Source: Musa acuminata AAA Group
Taxonomy: Eukaryota; Streptophyta; Magnoliopsida; Zingiberales; Musaceae
Assembly (NCBI RefSeq): GCF_036884655.1
Contig: NC_088339.1
Span: 33,851,501-33,915,500 of the forward strand
Direction: 5' to 3'
DNA length: 64,000 nucleotides
The position numbers were made by a program, and so were the translations under genes. Below the pieces are notes generated by a model. The model saw only the letters and a list, made by a program, of their open reading frames with translations. It was not told the DNA's origin and searched no databases. Positions within the stretch are counted from its first letter, which is position 1; each line of letters begins with the position of its first letter. Below are positions 51,101 through 64,000 of the stretch, in pieces.

Positions 51101-54100
51101 ACAATATTGCTTCCACATGGCACCATTTATCAGTCTAGTTGTCCTATGGGTTATCTTATCAGCTAGGTCACTGGTTGCAGGTTAATGGTTACACAGAATA
51201 AAATGTTTTAAAGAAAACAATGTAGACATCAAAGTATGAGACTCCTAGCATTAGAAAGAAAGTTGGATAACCACCAGAATTCACAACCAAATGATTGAAA
51301 AGTTCCTTGTTGCAGATAAGTCAATGTCCCCTAGAACTCCAAAGCAACCTACCCTTCCTTCAAAAGATTCAAGTAATTTATAGGTCAAGCCAATAATATG
51401 ACATTGGTGGGAGACCCAGATGATCATTATAAAAGAGATGGCATGGACAAGCAAGATACGAAATTTCATGAAATAGACATTACTTCATGAAACCCACCAA
51501 GTTCCTTGAAAAAAAGATACTACGAAATTTCATGAAGTAGACAATAGCTGGTCATTCTCAACAACTTAACACTATGCTTTTAGCTACTTCGAAAATCATA
51601 TGCAAGAATACAAAAACTTGGCCAAAAAAATGTCAATTCAACTGATGTCTGTAAGCAGGAAGAATGAGGTTAACTCTAAACTCTAAAGAATGTGAGAAAG
51701 TCAAGAATGTACACATTTTCCTGGTCTAATGGAATTTGGAGACTGCACTATCTTATCAATAGATAACTTGATAGTTTAAGGCAGAATCATCTGCCAAATG
51801 ATCCAGACATCAGCGGGAGGCACCAATTACAACTAGTAAACAACCATTTTCAGGTTTTTCACATTTGCCAGTTGACAGTACATAGCTATTGCATGATGAC
51901 AAAATATAATTTGACAAGCTTTATGCTACTAATTCACATGATAGCATCAGCAAAGATCAAATTTCTGTTTTCATATCCAATATGTTGAAAAAAAGCAAAT
52001 TTTCATAGGACAACTGGAATACCTGAATCACTTTTCCTATTTGGTTATTTCGGATAAATCAGAAAATAAAGATCCCCTCACTGAAAACTAAATTTCTGGT
52101 TTGTCTAAAATATCTGGATCATGGTTAAACAACTTAACATTATCTACTGAAAAGTTTACATATCATCTGAACTGTGACTGAATTCAGCCTATCACTTGAC
52201 CTTGTGGTAGAATCTAGTGGGAAAAGCAGAAAAAGAATTTATACGAATTTAAGGATGCATTGCTGGTGTTATATCCTGACGTGTCTGAACTGTTGGTCAG
52301 TCAGCAAAGAATATCTGACGTGTATGAACTTTTTTCATTTTGTGCAATTATTTGGGATATATAGCAAACAGTTAAATTCTGAACATGGACAAATCATAGA
52401 CCAATAAAGTGTTGTTGTAACGAAGTGCCAAAACTATGGCTAATAATATGAGAGATGGAAGAAGATCAAAAAGGAAAATATGACAAAAAAAAAAAACATG
52501 TTTCAGCCATTTCTCCAACATCTGCAAGTGAAAACACCAAACGAAAATTTATAATACAATAGTGGTATTCGGCCCACAAAATGGATGGATTCTCACTCTA
52601 CAGTTGCATCTTGATAGGCTTCCAGAGTGAAGATGATATGCCCAACTTTAATGTATAAAATACACAAGCAATGTGGACAATTGAATGAGCATATCATTTT
52701 AGGGTTCAACAGGCTAAGACCGATCAAGAGGCCCCATTCTTCAGTGCTTCACTATGTTGACTAGATAGGCTAATAGGCCAAGTCACACCACCATATCATC
52801 AACCTATTGAGGAAGAATATTTAAACTATATAACACATTTCTTGTCTTCAACTCATTATCTTGTGTTAAATGAAGAGGTCCAACAGAGAAAATGATTCAC
52901 ACTAGCATATTTGTTACTATTTGATATTTTTATTTATATTTTATGTAGTTTCAGGCTGGTTTGAAATGTTGGATACCAAACAACTCTCCATTCGATTCAA
53001 TTTTCCATTCAAAAATTGCAAAAAAATGAACATAACCAAATACTATATAATAATACATCTTGTAAATAAAGAAATAATATATTTTATAGTCATAAAAATG
53101 GTTTATTATAGTATTTAACTGAAACATGTGTAAATAAAGAAATAACATATTATCATCGTGAATTTGATACAGCATCTTTATCTTACAAAGTGAATAAAAA
53201 ACTATACCAAACTAAATAAATTCAATTCAGTTTTAACGTAAGATTCAGTTAAATTCAGTTCCAAATACTGAAAACCAAACAAATTTTAGTTCAGTTTGAA
53301 AATTTCGTAACGATTCAGATAAAACCAAATCCTGTGCATCCTCAAGTTCAGATACATCTAAAATATTTGCAGTTCGTAAAGGTACATCAATTGGTTACTC
53401 TTAAGCTAAACTTTCATTTTATATCCATGGCATTGTATCCTTGTATGATGCAAAGAATTCATTGGCGCTATGTATATACTGGTTCAAATCTCAGTTCAAA
53501 AGCTCATTTTGCAGCATACACCAATCTTTCACAATAGAGGTATCAAAGACATTTGTAAAGACCCATTTCTATTTTCCACGATTTATTGGAGAATTCTTTT
53601 GTAGAAGAGGTGACACATTATACAAACCCTGTTGGACAATTATGCAAATCATGTCACATCTCCTTGTGGTACTAATGCCATTAAAAAAATTAAGGTTCTC
53701 AATATATCTGTGTTAATCACTTTAAATTAAATTTCAAGAGAACTTATTTTAAAAAAAAATCAGGAGAAGAAATAAAAATTTCTAAAATGGCTGGAACAAA
53801 GGAGCAGATTACTTCTAGAACCTTTTATTGAGCTGCAATGGCATTACACCAGTCAAGAAACAAGGAAAGAAGTTGCTACCTTTGGAATAGAGAAGTGGAT
53901 ATCCAATTTCCAACACCTCAACGGCTTGTTTTGGAGTGCTTGGATTGCATTTAGTGCTGCCCTTATATCATAGTAGGATATCATAACAAAACCACGATGC
54001 TTGCAAGCGGTATAGAGTGTCCGTATGTCCCCATATTGCTGAAGAAAGCAGGAGAAAGAAATCAGAAATTAAGAAATCTATGGACATTACTGAAACCATT

Positions 54101-56424
54101 CACTCTAAGAATGACCAAGTAAGAAGATCAAGTGGAACAAAAATAGCACCTCAAAAAGAGCTCTTAGTTCACCATCCTCGACATTGCTATTGATATTTCT
54201 AACAAAAAGAGTTCTAGAGGGATGTTCACCATATGGGTGTTCACTGGCAAATGGGCCATTTAGTTTGCCTTGTTGATAATTAGAAGCTCCTCCACCAGCA
54301 AATTCATATGTTTTATTCTCATTTATTTTATCATCAGTTTCTAGTTCCATACCACCACCACTGTAAAATATGTCATCATCAACATCAGTCTCATCATTGG
54401 GTTTACCAGTATATCCCTTATCGTAAGTAACACCAGATAGCAATTCGTCATCATCAGGAAGGAGGTTCCCAATAGTTTGAGCTTCGATGTCCTCCATTGA
54501 TTCAAAAAACACTTCTTCACCAAAGTTCGAGTTAACTGAATGAACAGACTGAACAACATTTGATGACAATTTCACTGCCACGAAAGTTAATGAAATTAAA
54601 CATAATCAATCCAAAAACATTAATATAACCTGTGACGAAGCTATATTCAACAAGAAATGCCTAAAACTTCACTCCAAAAACATATATTAAACAGAAAACA
54701 ACAATTGCCTCAGAAGAACTTAGGCATCTCATAGCAGCATTATTTAAAATAGTACCAAAGTATAAAAAAGGGAAGGAGGAAAACACACATTTATTGTTGA
54801 ATATATCTGATAAAGAACTAGAGAAAAGTCCATTCTCGAAATGTGACCCACTAAGATCCATTATGTTCCCTTCACTGAACAAAGAAGATTGTAGAGCCAA
54901 TGGATCAGATTGGGATTCAGAAACATGATCAGCAACTCTTGAAATAGTAGATATGCTGGTCATCCTCTGTGGCTCCAGTATATGATGGTCAAAACTTGAT
55001 TTAGTCTTCTTGTCCTTAAGAACATAAGACTCCGAAAACTCTAAGCTTTCCACAGGGCTTAATCCAATCTTATGAAGCTCATCAAGTATAGATGACACAG
55101 ACTTGCTCCCTGCCATTATTTGCCTTCCCTCTGCAGATCATGAATTGGAATACATAATACAGTTGTGCTCTAGATCAAAAGCGGAAACAAATAAATTGCC
55201 AGATTAAGAGAAATAACATTTTTTTAAAAAATTATTAAGATACAGACAATACACCCAGGATTAATTAGATTGCGACTCAAAGTTGAGAAATTATATGCAC
55301 ACACCCATGATAAAATGCTCTTTATCCAATCTGAATGATATAGCAAATATACTAAGAGTGATGGCTTGGCTTACAGTATAATCAACTTGGACCCTCTAAA
55401 AGCTCAGATAAATGGAGATCCCCCAAATGTCCATGCTAAATGTTGGAAATGGATTGCTCCCAGGAAATACTGGAAGTGCCAAGAAAAGAAAAACAATAAA
55501 AAAAACAGAAGCATCCTAAAATGAACATAGATAGGCAGAATGACCTCTAAAATCTTTTATTTTAGAAAAAATATCTTAAAAGTTAAGTATGAGTGGAAAA
55601 AGTTTCAAAAAACTGTAAGTTGGTAAAGCACAAAATAAACTAACATGACAGACTAAATGCTCCAGCCCCATTTCACCTGATAATTAAGAAGATACAAGCA
55701 ATATTTGGAGCTCCCTAGATGACTATCAGATGAAAACCAAAGTTTCTCCAATCTGAAAAAAAAAAGGGAAAACATGCAGTTCACATTAAAAAAGAGACCC
55801 AACTCAGTAATGTAATACTGTTCACCACTATGATCATAAACAAAGTAAGGCTTCTGAAATCCAACTTGTCTCTGCAAACATCTAATTCATTTCACTGAGG
55901 AAGTTCTTGCAAACTAGATAACAGAAAGGAGTAAAAAGAAAAAAACAGAAAAAGTTTTTGATGTGAAGTCGTGGTGCCCCACAAACATTGCTTTTCAGAA
56001 AATTCACCAATAGAAATGATTCCATGAATTAAACAACAAAAGAAAAAATATAAACAGCATAAGAATTATTTCATAATAAATTCAGGCGTGTTAGTGCTCT
56101 TGGATCTAGGTGAATTTCTTAATCTGCGCAAGAGAATCAATTAAAGCCTGTAGTTAGGCAATTATTACCAAGGAGGCCTCGACCTAGTGGTTGGATATCC
56201 TTTTCATTTTTGAGACGTTCTAGATTTGATTAGTTGTGGAGGTGGTACCCAATTACATGACCAGGGTAGTTATTAGGAGGGGCTCATCATTCTCTGTAAT
56301 TCTCAGGAAAAGAAGAAATATTAAAGGCAACTGTTACCTCAGTAACAAAGTGCAGCTCCTCGGATAAAAATGGAGATGCCTCGGTGTGCAGATTGAATGG
56401 AGCTTGCAGCCCTTGTTTCATCAT
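45161..56424 (-). CDS. Mei2-like RNA-binding protein (AML/OML type)
   Basis: Plant Mei2-like proteins bind RNA through three RRMs and act in meiosis and vegetative development. Fourteen exons: 56338-56424, 55829-55871, 54789-55130, 54150-54574, 53880-54038, 50657-50773, 50386-50534, 48520-48611, 47973-48404, 47105-47756, 46920-47004, 46765-46833, 46274-46453 and 45161-45316. They splice to 2988 nt, giving 995 aa, typical for the family. Visible features are the N-terminal PFLSEELHFVTERQVGF motif, RRM1 (SRTLFVRNINSNV..., about 279-352), RRM2 (MLLVFNLDSSVTND..., about 363-440), a long linker, and the hallmark Mei2 C-terminal RRM ([32 protein letters not shown], about 823-920). Exon 2 borders are the least certain; its donor (CATA|GTGGTG) was chosen because it alone restores the frame. 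Intron 5 is 3.1 kb. Confidence 0.95.
49152..49203. repeat. short tandem repeat in Mei2-like intron
   Basis: Three units of GATATATGTTGTACTAA-like sequence, period 18-19 bp, inside the intron between exons 7 and 8. Confidence 0.8.
50774..53879 (-). other. large 3.1-kb intron of the Mei2-like gene
   Basis: No coding exon is visible. AT-rich segments near 52900-53290 contain repeated TAAATAAAGAAATAA(C/T)ATAT units and runs of AATTCAGTT-like words, which suggest an inserted repeat. Confidence 0.4.
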
Positions 56425-57627
56425 TTTAGTAGGATATCTGCAGCTCCAAAATCAAAGACACGACCAAAATTCATATTTAGAACCCCAGACCTTCCTCACA
56501 TGGCCATTCCTTCTTCCCCCATGGTCTGCTTGAATTCCCCGGAGAAATGGTTGATCTCTAATGATACAAAAAGGAAACAAATAAAGAAATTAAGTTGCAG
56601 CTCAAATTGCTCCTTTCTTCGCCTCAAGCAATTGTCGACGTGCTCGATATTTAAATTAAAGTGAAAACCCTTTTGGCGCTGAAACCTAAAGTTCCACAAA
56701 AAAGGTCGCGTTAAATCGTCGCAGCAACCGAATGCCAACAACTAATGGGGCGAAGAGAAACTAGGGAAACAGCTAAATCCAACAACTAAAGTATTCTAGC
56801 AATTGCATTTCCGGCCTCAAGATTTGAGCTCTCGACACCAATTCGAAGCAGATCAAACAAATCCAGAAAATAAAGGAAAGCACAAGATAGAAGGAGGTCC
56901 CTCTCACCGGATCGCCCGCTTCCACCGCTCACCAAGAATCGCCGCAGACGGCACGGGGCAAGGGTGGTGGAGCGGAGAAGAATTTATATAAAAGCGATCC
57001 ACAGGGGGCAGGGGAGAGAGAGGGGAATAGATTACGCCATAAGACAAGGAGGTGGCAGCCAGGGGGAATCCCACAAGGGTTCACCTCGGCATCCGTGCCG
57101 TGCGCGAGCGTCTACCTCTCCCCCTCCTCTCTCTCTCTCTCTCCTTTTCCCCTCCAATGCAAGCAAGACCGCCACGCCCCGCCCGCCCGCCGCAACCGAA
57201 TAAAATATTATACCCTCCCTCTCGCTTCTTGTCCCTTTCTTGGCCCGAATTCGAATGATTCTAAGCGTACGCCTCGGATGGCGTTCGGCCGCCGGTATCT
57301 CTCGCGGATTCCGGCGGTCGGACGCCGGAATCTATGGCGATCTGCTGTTCACTCCGGCCGGCGAGGGGATGCGAGCAGAAGAGTTAGGATAATTGAGAGA
57401 GAGAGAGAGGAATAATTCTCGGTATTTAAGGCCTTGGAGAGAGAGACAGAGAGACGGAGATTAAGGGGTAAACGGCGGCAATGAAACAGAGGAGACGGAG
57501 ATGGCGACGGCGCGCCGTTATCGTCGTGACGGCGTCGCACTCGGTCACGGGTCGGATCGGATCGACATATCCGGCGCCCGGAAAGGCCGCCAGCTCGAAC
57601 CACTAATGCTTTAAAGTTACCCTTTTA
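56425..57627 (-). promoter_or_regulatory. Mei2-like 5' leader and promoter region
   Basis: GC-richer sequence at 56880-57560 with (CT)n at 57127-57143 and (GA)n at 57394-57409 resembles a transcribed plant 5' leader, probably with an intron before the coding start at 56424. No transcription start can be fixed. Confidence 0.4.
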
Positions 57628-57648
57628 CCCCCCCCCCCCCCCCCCCCC
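57628..57648. repeat. C21 homopolymer
   Basis: Twenty-one consecutive C. A similar C14 run lies at 58596-58609. Confidence 0.95.
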
Positions 57649-57649
57649 T

Positions 57650-59105
57650 ATCGACACCGCTCTCTAACGTTCGCCTTAAAGAAATTATCAAGGGTATTTA
57701 AGTCAATCCGTGAAAGAGACGTCCCTTTTACGGGTCCCACTCGCCACACTATCTTCCTACGTGGCACATTTCTGTGGGCTTGAAGAGACCGTATCCTGTC
57801 TCCGCAGCAACAGCTAGTGATCGGCTCTCTCGAAACGTATTGATGCGCCAACAGACTTCTAATTGGTTAACGCACTCAATAAATGCAGCAAGCCTTAGAA
57901 CATGCACCAGCTAAACCGTCCGTTCTCGAATAGCGTACATCAATGGGTCCCACATCGTTACCATTCACGACACGTCACGTTGAGTTCGAACTTTTTGGCT
58001 GTGGGAGACGGAACGGTGGATCACGAGAAGGTAGCGTGTGCGTGCGGCACACGGAGGCGACAGGTGCGTTGCGGCCGGCAGATGGGATGGTGTAGGGACG
58101 AGGCACATCCCAAAAGGCCCGAGTGCCCTGACCGTGACCGTCGGGTCGGGATCGGAGGGTCCACATCAATCTTCATCCTATCTTACGGTGGTGTAGCGGC
58201 GCACACTGGATCCGGGATGCCTTAAATTGCTTGCTTGATGAGAAGCAGCACTATGTTTTGTCTCTCATAGGTTAGGTTGGAAGTTTAATTGGCATTGGTT
58301 GAGTTATTGCATGTAATCATTGCAATGAGTTACAGTGAAATGGTAATTGAATAGCATCATTCCAAAAAAAAAAAAAGTTTCATTTTTATTTGGTACTCAA
58401 AACCTCATGATTTTACTTTTATTTTACTTTATATATATATATATATATATATGGTAATGGAAAAAAAAAAAAAGTGCATTCATTTCCTCTAAATGAGAAC
58501 ATGTAGTGAGTAAAAGTAAAACAAATAGTTAATTGCATGTGGTGTTAAGGGTGTGAATTATTTTAATGAGAATATGATTGAAAAGAAATTCTTATCCCCC
58601 CCCCCCCCCTATTCAAGGTTATATAAAATTAAGTCACCTCACTAAGTTCCAACATGCACAATGTTGTTAATAATCATAGTTGCCAAGTAGCATAGGTCAT
58701 TTAGGGATCTCAACCTATCATATGACCTTGATGATAGTCTATGATAAATCCAAAAGCAAATCAATTGATTTTATTTTTTTAATGAATTAATTAATGTATA
58801 AACTTTAAGTAATGAGGTTATTTCTTTGCAACTCAGATGAGTAAGATATGATTGACACTTTTAGTTACAATTGTGCATCATGTACACAACTAAGCTTTCA
58901 ACAAATTTGGAGGTGTTTGGGAATTCATGGCACTCCAAATGCAATGGTGGAAAGTTGTAACTTACAAACGTCTTAATTCTCTAATTCCTATCATCTCAAA
59001 ATGTATCATTGTAACATCAAGCACAATCTTGTCATGTGAAGCTATAAATCCCAAACATCTCAAGAGGACAAAGCTAGCTTTTAGATCTATACTAAAGTTG
59101 TTTGA
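57650..59105. other. intergenic spacer
   Basis: Contains (TA)n at 58431-58451 and A-runs at 58362 and 58460. No gene supported. Confidence 0.45.
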
Positions 59106-59444
59106 TCATGGAGCCAAGGAGAAGCTGAGCTGAGTCACAAATACACTGATGATGTCCCTGATCTTATGGATATGCTGAAGAAGATGAGCTTTGAAAGCTA
59201 CTCAGTGCTATCTCATGATGAGGACAAGATAAATGTAGGGAACAAGAAAAGTTTTGGGCAACTATTTTGTAGGTGGGTCCACTCTGATCCTCCCATTTGT
59301 AATTTTATCTTTCAAGTGGGTCCAATTTCCACATGGAATTTTATCATAATTAAGATGGTGGAGAGTGACAAAACTAAGATCATCCCTCCTTCCACCAAGG
59401 AAGAGTTATTTGAGGAGCAATACATCAACCACAAGATTTGCTAA
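59106..59444 (+). CDS. uncertain ORF or exon fragment
   Basis: A frame open from 59106 to the stop at 59442-59444. The first part reads GEAELSHKYTDDVPDLMDML then KKMSFESYSVLSHDEDKINV, which is acidic, helical-looking and protein-like. The rest is less convincing, with WVHSDPPICNF repeated-like text. The first in-frame ATG is at 59166. It could be one exon of an unrecognised gene or a remnant. Confidence 0.2.
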   Translation, partial: SWSQGEAELSHKYTDDVPDLMDMLKKMSFESYSVLSHDEDKINVGNKKSFGQLFCRWVHSDPPICNFIFQVGPISTWNFIIIKMVESDKTKIIPPSTKEELFEEQYINHKIC

Positions 59445-62400
59445 GGTGACTATTTCCTAACATGATATTGCACATCAATCATTTGAGACTCTTCTTTTCT
59501 CAGCTCAAGATAGATAGATCAAGATTTGGTTGTGTTCCTAAAAAGAAGGGTTGTCAGGAACTTTATTTTTTTGGTAACTGATTGTTTATTAGGTGCTTGA
59601 ATTTGGTAGATGCATTCGATTTGTTTGCTCAGTGAAGGGAGCATTTGATGAGAAGTCAATATGGATTTAACAATAGCTTTCGGAATATCTGCATGTCACA
59701 GCATTAAAGTTATGAGTTTCTCCTTAATCTTAATTTTCTTTCTCTACTCTCAGGTAGAAAAATGTCTCTTTTTTCTATCTTTTTTTTTGTTTGTAATGTT
59801 GTTCACTAATCATAATTCAGAGCAGATCATGATCAAGATCATGGACATGTTCTTTCTTTGCAGAAAACAGTTTAAACTGGGCTTGTTCAAATGTGTTGTT
59901 GGCTGTATTTATCTTCCTTTATTTTTGTTTATGGGAAGAAATTTGTTCTATGGGATCAATCTCTAACAGCTATTCTCCAATAAGTCAGGGATCCCTTGTT
60001 CATCTATCTCCCATAAGATTCTTAGTGCAAGTGGTTCTTTTCCTGTCAAAGCAAGAAGATGAAAAGCATATATCTAGATGTATATATCACTGACAGATAC
60101 ATGAAAAGCTTTTCTGATCAGCTATCACTCTCGCTTTTTCTGCAGTCTCAGCTTTTTCCAGTGAATCATTCAATCCAATACCATCACTGCTGTTTCAGTA
60201 GACCACAAGGAAATAAAATCCACTGCCATTGTTCTGACAATGAGGTAGATACCAATATCTGAATCAAATTTCACATAGAATATATGTACAAAAGCTAATT
60301 GTTTGTTTACTGATCACAACTTACAGTGGAGTCCCTGATTCTGCTGGAGGAGATAAAAATTGAACTGGTGTCTATATACACTCTGTCAGTAAATGTCAGA
60401 TGCTGAGACTCATATGATTCCTGCAGAAACTTCAATCACTCAAGGGTTAATTTCACTTCCTTGTGTTGCAATTACCATCAGCACTGTTTTACTATGGTGC
60501 AGATGGACTGGTGGACTGTGACCTGAACAGTTTCCTGTAGGTCCTGAAAATTATGCTGCTGGTCCCTCACAAGACCACCAGCAGCTACATTGTCCATTAT
60601 TTTGTTCTCTAGTTTTATATCATCAAGACAATTCCAATCTAAAGATAATAGAATGAGTTGAGTGGCTAACTTTAGGAGTTGCACATAAATTAAGTAGGTA
60701 CAGTGTAGGTATCTGTCTGTGTGCCAGTTTTTTAAGCAAGTATTGGTTGAGAGATAGGTTAAGAGGTCTACCCACCAAGTTTGTATGTAATTAACCTAGT
60801 GAAGGCAATTAAAATAATACAATTCACATTAAAATAACCTACCTAGAGAGGCAGATTAGTTCCTAGTTTTTATACATTGTCAAGCTAGATGCATCAAGTG
60901 GTTAATTGAAATTAAACTAGTAAATAAACAAAACAGCAGATTAAGTGGATCTATTTGGAATAGAAAAATAGAGTCTACTTGATCTAATCTATAATTAAAA
61001 GTATTTTCTCTTTATGTGCCTTGAGAAAAATACTTTAAACCACTAAATGCAAATGCTGATAATCCTAATATTACTTGAACATGTATGATGAAGTTATCAG
61101 CAGTGCTTATGGTATCAAAAGAAGAAGAAGAAGAAATAACTACTTGAAATGCTCAAAATAAAAGTAGGAATATGATTATCCAAGACTGAAAGGTAATGAA
61201 ATACTGATTAAGGTTTATTTGCCCTTGATGTTCAGTTCCCACAATCATTATGGATATTGATCTTATCAATCATAAAATGAATTCTAAATTTTATGAAAAT
61301 CCAGGAAAAGGCAGTTCATCTTTTTATTTTTATTTTGGTAACCAAATATATAGAATTAACAGCATTCACTTGTTAGTTTCCAAACAGTCCAAAACCATCA
61401 TTTTTCAACTAAACTTAACCCCTCCAAGAATATCTAAAATTCATAAAGCTGGTTCGTCATTTTATTTCTTAGTCAGTGATTGATTATTATGTCAAATGTT
61501 AAAAGCATATGAATCATTTTAGTATATTTGTCTGCTCTATCACTTTTTTTGTTGTATCTGTCCCTGTTAATCATTTTAGTTAAAGAAAAGTAACTTATTA
61601 TTATTATTTGTTAAGCATAAGGATGAAAGATTTACATGTCCTACAGAGTAGCATATGTTCAGAGACTGAAGCTACCATTGAAACTTACGAGGAATCAGAA
61701 CAAAACAGTATGGAAATTAATGAAAAGGATGCATTTCTGTGAATGTCAGAGATAGCTACTGCTTTGTTCACATCAATCAATCAAGGGATGTGGCCAAAAA
61801 AAACATAGCTCAAATTGACAGGACATATAGGTAACTAAGGGCTCCCATGAGATCATAACCCTTCTCCATCTTTCTCATTTTTACTGACTGACCCACTTCC
61901 TACCTCCATTACTGAAGTCCCCACCTATCATTTGTTTGTTGCTGGTTGACACAGAGTGTGCCCCTGGTTTTACATATCAGAGGTTCATAGAAATATGGAC
62001 TCTACTTGAGGCCACATTTTACACTGTATCAAGAAATATAATGACTCATTCACTGTTTGCAGGATAAAGTACTTGTGTGAGATTAGATATTTCTGACTAA
62101 GATGCAGAGACTGTTAGTTTATAACTGGATTGATCTAATATCAGATGTTGTTTTATGTTCAATCACAAAGCAGTAATCCTCAAGTGGGATGATGCATTTT
62201 TTATGTTTCACTGTTGCAGCTTCATGTATGAGTTTGAAATGAACTATGGTTTGTCAGCTCTAAGATTTGGGGTGTAGCACTTAGGGCCCATGAGCTGGAA
62301 AGATAATAAAATTGTGGGTCCCACAATGTGCCATGTGGATTGTGGACCCTCTTCTCATGGCAAACCAATTGGTCCAAACACAGCTTAGATATTTACTGGT

Positions 62401-63274
62401 GAGGATGGTGATCCAACATAATTAAAGCATGCAAGTACTAGTACTATTCAAGCATATAAATGGACCAATTGAACAGCTCTCTGTAGAGGAAGGAATCTCC
62501 AATAGGCTTTAGCTCAGGGAAAGTATAATTCAGATTAAAGCAAAAGCACAGAGAGAGAGAGAGAGAGAGAGAGAAAGTTCCTCTCTCTCATTGTGATAAT
62601 TTGGGGAAAAAACTAGATAGTTCCTCTCTCTCTCTCTCTCTCTCTTTTTCTCTTCCTTCTACTTCTGTGAAGTTCTATTTATCACCTTAGCTGTCCAGAA
62701 AAAGTTGACAAGAACACCTGCAAGGCCTTAAGAAAAATATCAAGAGTTCCATCAAAAAATAATCTTATTAAGCTCCTAATTGTAATCATGACTTCATGAA
62801 CTAATGTTTTGTGTGACACACACAGATTCCTTGAGCTCCAGCACACAATGAACTCAGTGGTCTGTCTAAATGGCATATTTTGTGTGAGATGAGATAAAAT
62901 AGAATCTGGATCAGTACTTGAGACAGCATAAATCCATTTGTTTAGGAGGATTGCATCGACAAGGAATATGCCAAACAATTTACCGGTCCTCTAAACAGTT
63001 CAATGTTCCTTTGGGTTAGAGTTAGAAACAGACAAATATTTCAGCTTAGTGAGAGAAACAAATAGCACAAGCAATGCACATATCAGCATCAACAATCTAA
63101 TTAATCTGTCTGAAATAAAACTATCTCAACATTTCTTGACCGGTGAATTGCACAATGCAGAACAAGTCGAAAAATAAACAACATAATCATGTCCATTTCC
63201 ATGAATTGCGCCACCCACAAAACAATCCAAAATTTCCACCACAACATGAGCACAAATAAGCTGTATACCATTCA
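59445..63274. other. intergenic spacer
   Basis: Mostly AT-rich with no supported gene. A (GA)n tract at 62541-62574 and a (CT)n tract at 62623-62644 could pair with each other. A short hairpin GCTGCTGGTC / GACCACCAGCAGC lies near 60556-60590. The last 300 bases are likely the 3' UTR of the minus-strand ACP gene. Confidence 0.4.
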
Positions 63275-63796
63275 CTAAGCAGCCTCAGCTTTCTGCAGAA
63301 CAAGCTTCTCTATCAGTTCTGCTGCTTCTTGAACCGTGGTGATGTTCTGAGAGTTGTCTTCATCAACACTGATGTCAAACGCCTCCTCCAGACACATCAC
63401 AATCTCCACCTTAAACCCAAAATAGCAGGAAACAACATTCAACAATGATGTCTGCTTAAAAGACGTGGATCCGATTCAGGTGAAACAGAATACCGTGTCC
63501 AGTGAGTCTGCACCAAGGGAAGAGAACTTGGACTCTGGAGTGAGGCTCGTATCGTCGGAAAGTGCCAATTGCCTCTTCACAATGTCTATCACTTTGTTTA
63601 CCGTCTCCGGCTTGGCCTAGAATCAACGTTTATTAGCCACGAGAATCCTACTTAGCAGATGAGGAGGAGGAAAAAGAACGAAGATAACAGAACATACGGC
63701 ACAATGAACCCGAAAACGCGAGGATCTCAAGGAGGGAAAGCCGAGCTTTGATGTGCCAATCGTGACAAGCATCACACCTGAAGTAACTCCATTTGC
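63275..63796 (-). CDS. ACP: plastid acyl carrier protein, 3' part (5' end outside window)
   Basis: ACP carries growing acyl chains on a phosphopantetheine arm in plastid fatty acid synthesis. Three exons are visible: 63698-63796 (33 codons, transit-peptide-like, ending [14 protein letters not shown]), 63494-63616 ([19 protein letters not shown] ... LGADSLDT) and 63275-63409 ([20 protein letters not shown]... to the stop). All are phase 0. The DSL serine in GADSLD is the attachment site. VHCA|AKPE is the likely transit-peptide cleavage area. The mature part (about 83 residues) has the normal length. Compared with common plastid ACPs, VEIVMGLEEEFGI is [13 protein letters not shown] here. The first exon with the start codon is not found before 64000, so the gene runs off the window. 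Confidence 0.92.
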
Positions 63797-64000
63797 CTGC
63801 ATTACATGGATCAGTGACATATGCAGCATTTTTCATAAAGCTTAGGATCTACGGAAGCGGATGAGGAAGAACACAGAGGAGCCTAAGTTAAAGCCCATGT
63901 GGATGCACACTTATCACTACAATTTCCTTTTAGTTCCATCGGAACTTTCCTTCTCCTCTGTTATATCCAAACACCTATCGACTTCCTTTACTTGTTTTTC
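63797..64000 (-). other. first visible intron of the ACP gene
   Basis: No coding exon with a start codon and donor fits here, so the sequence is taken as intron continuing past the window edge. Confidence 0.5.

Noticed and set aside
60556..60590. GCTGCTGGTC / GACCACCAGCAGC hairpin as an RNA gene
   Set aside because: Very short stem with no family resemblance or supporting context.
62541..62644. possible microRNA hairpin from (GA)n and (CT)n tracts
   Set aside because: Pairing is explained by simple repeats; no known miRNA sequence such as miR156 was found.

Overview
This is a window of plant nuclear DNA. Genes are split by spliceosomal introns with GT/GC...AG borders, products are plant-type (RBOH oxidase, Mei2-like RNA-binding protein, chloroplast-targeted transaldolase and ACP), and the spacers are AT-rich with long (TA)n and (GA)n tracts. 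The mix of very GC-rich genes (RBOH, ERF) and AT-rich genes suggests a monocot. A banana-like (Musa/Ensete, Zingiberales) genome is my best guess, but this is inference.

Layout. 1-5.7 kb holds a weakly supported 5' part of an unidentified + strand gene containing AT-rich repeats. 6.67-10.2 kb is a complete 11-exon respiratory burst oxidase gene (909 aa), the only well-supported + strand gene. 10.4-11.7 kb is a repeat followed by a foldback element. 12.9-16.5 kb (-) is a calnexin copy with all its introns but one frameshift and two nonsense codons, so probably a unitary or duplicated pseudogene. 17.4-18.2 kb (-) is an unidentified plant protein. 22.7-23.7 kb (-) is a proline-rich single-exon gene. 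25.1-27.4 kb (-) is a Nudix hydrolase. 28.9-31.5 kb is a cluster of palindromic and foldback repeats. 31.9-35.5 kb (-) is plastid-type transaldolase (438 aa). 35.5-40.7 kb is a gene-poor spacer with diverged repeats. 40.7-41.5 kb (-) is an AP2/ERF factor of the RAP2.6L/ERF113 type. 42.0-42.2 kb is a perfect 122-bp palindrome. 45.2-56.4 kb (-) is a 14-exon Mei2-like gene (995 aa). 63.3-63.8 kb (-) is the 3' part of an acyl carrier protein gene that runs off the window.

The genes do not form an operon or an obvious cluster; they are independent housekeeping, signalling and regulatory loci. Exon borders were assigned by hand. For RBOH, Nudix, transaldolase, Mei2-like and the ACP exons the spliced lengths are exact multiples of three with continuous family-consistent reading frames, which is strong internal support. 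I found no rRNA, tRNA, CRISPR or intact transposase, and no convincing new biological system. The most unusual items are the nearly intact calnexin pseudogene, the perfect palindrome, the three foldback elements and the poly-C tract abutting the transaldolase start codon.
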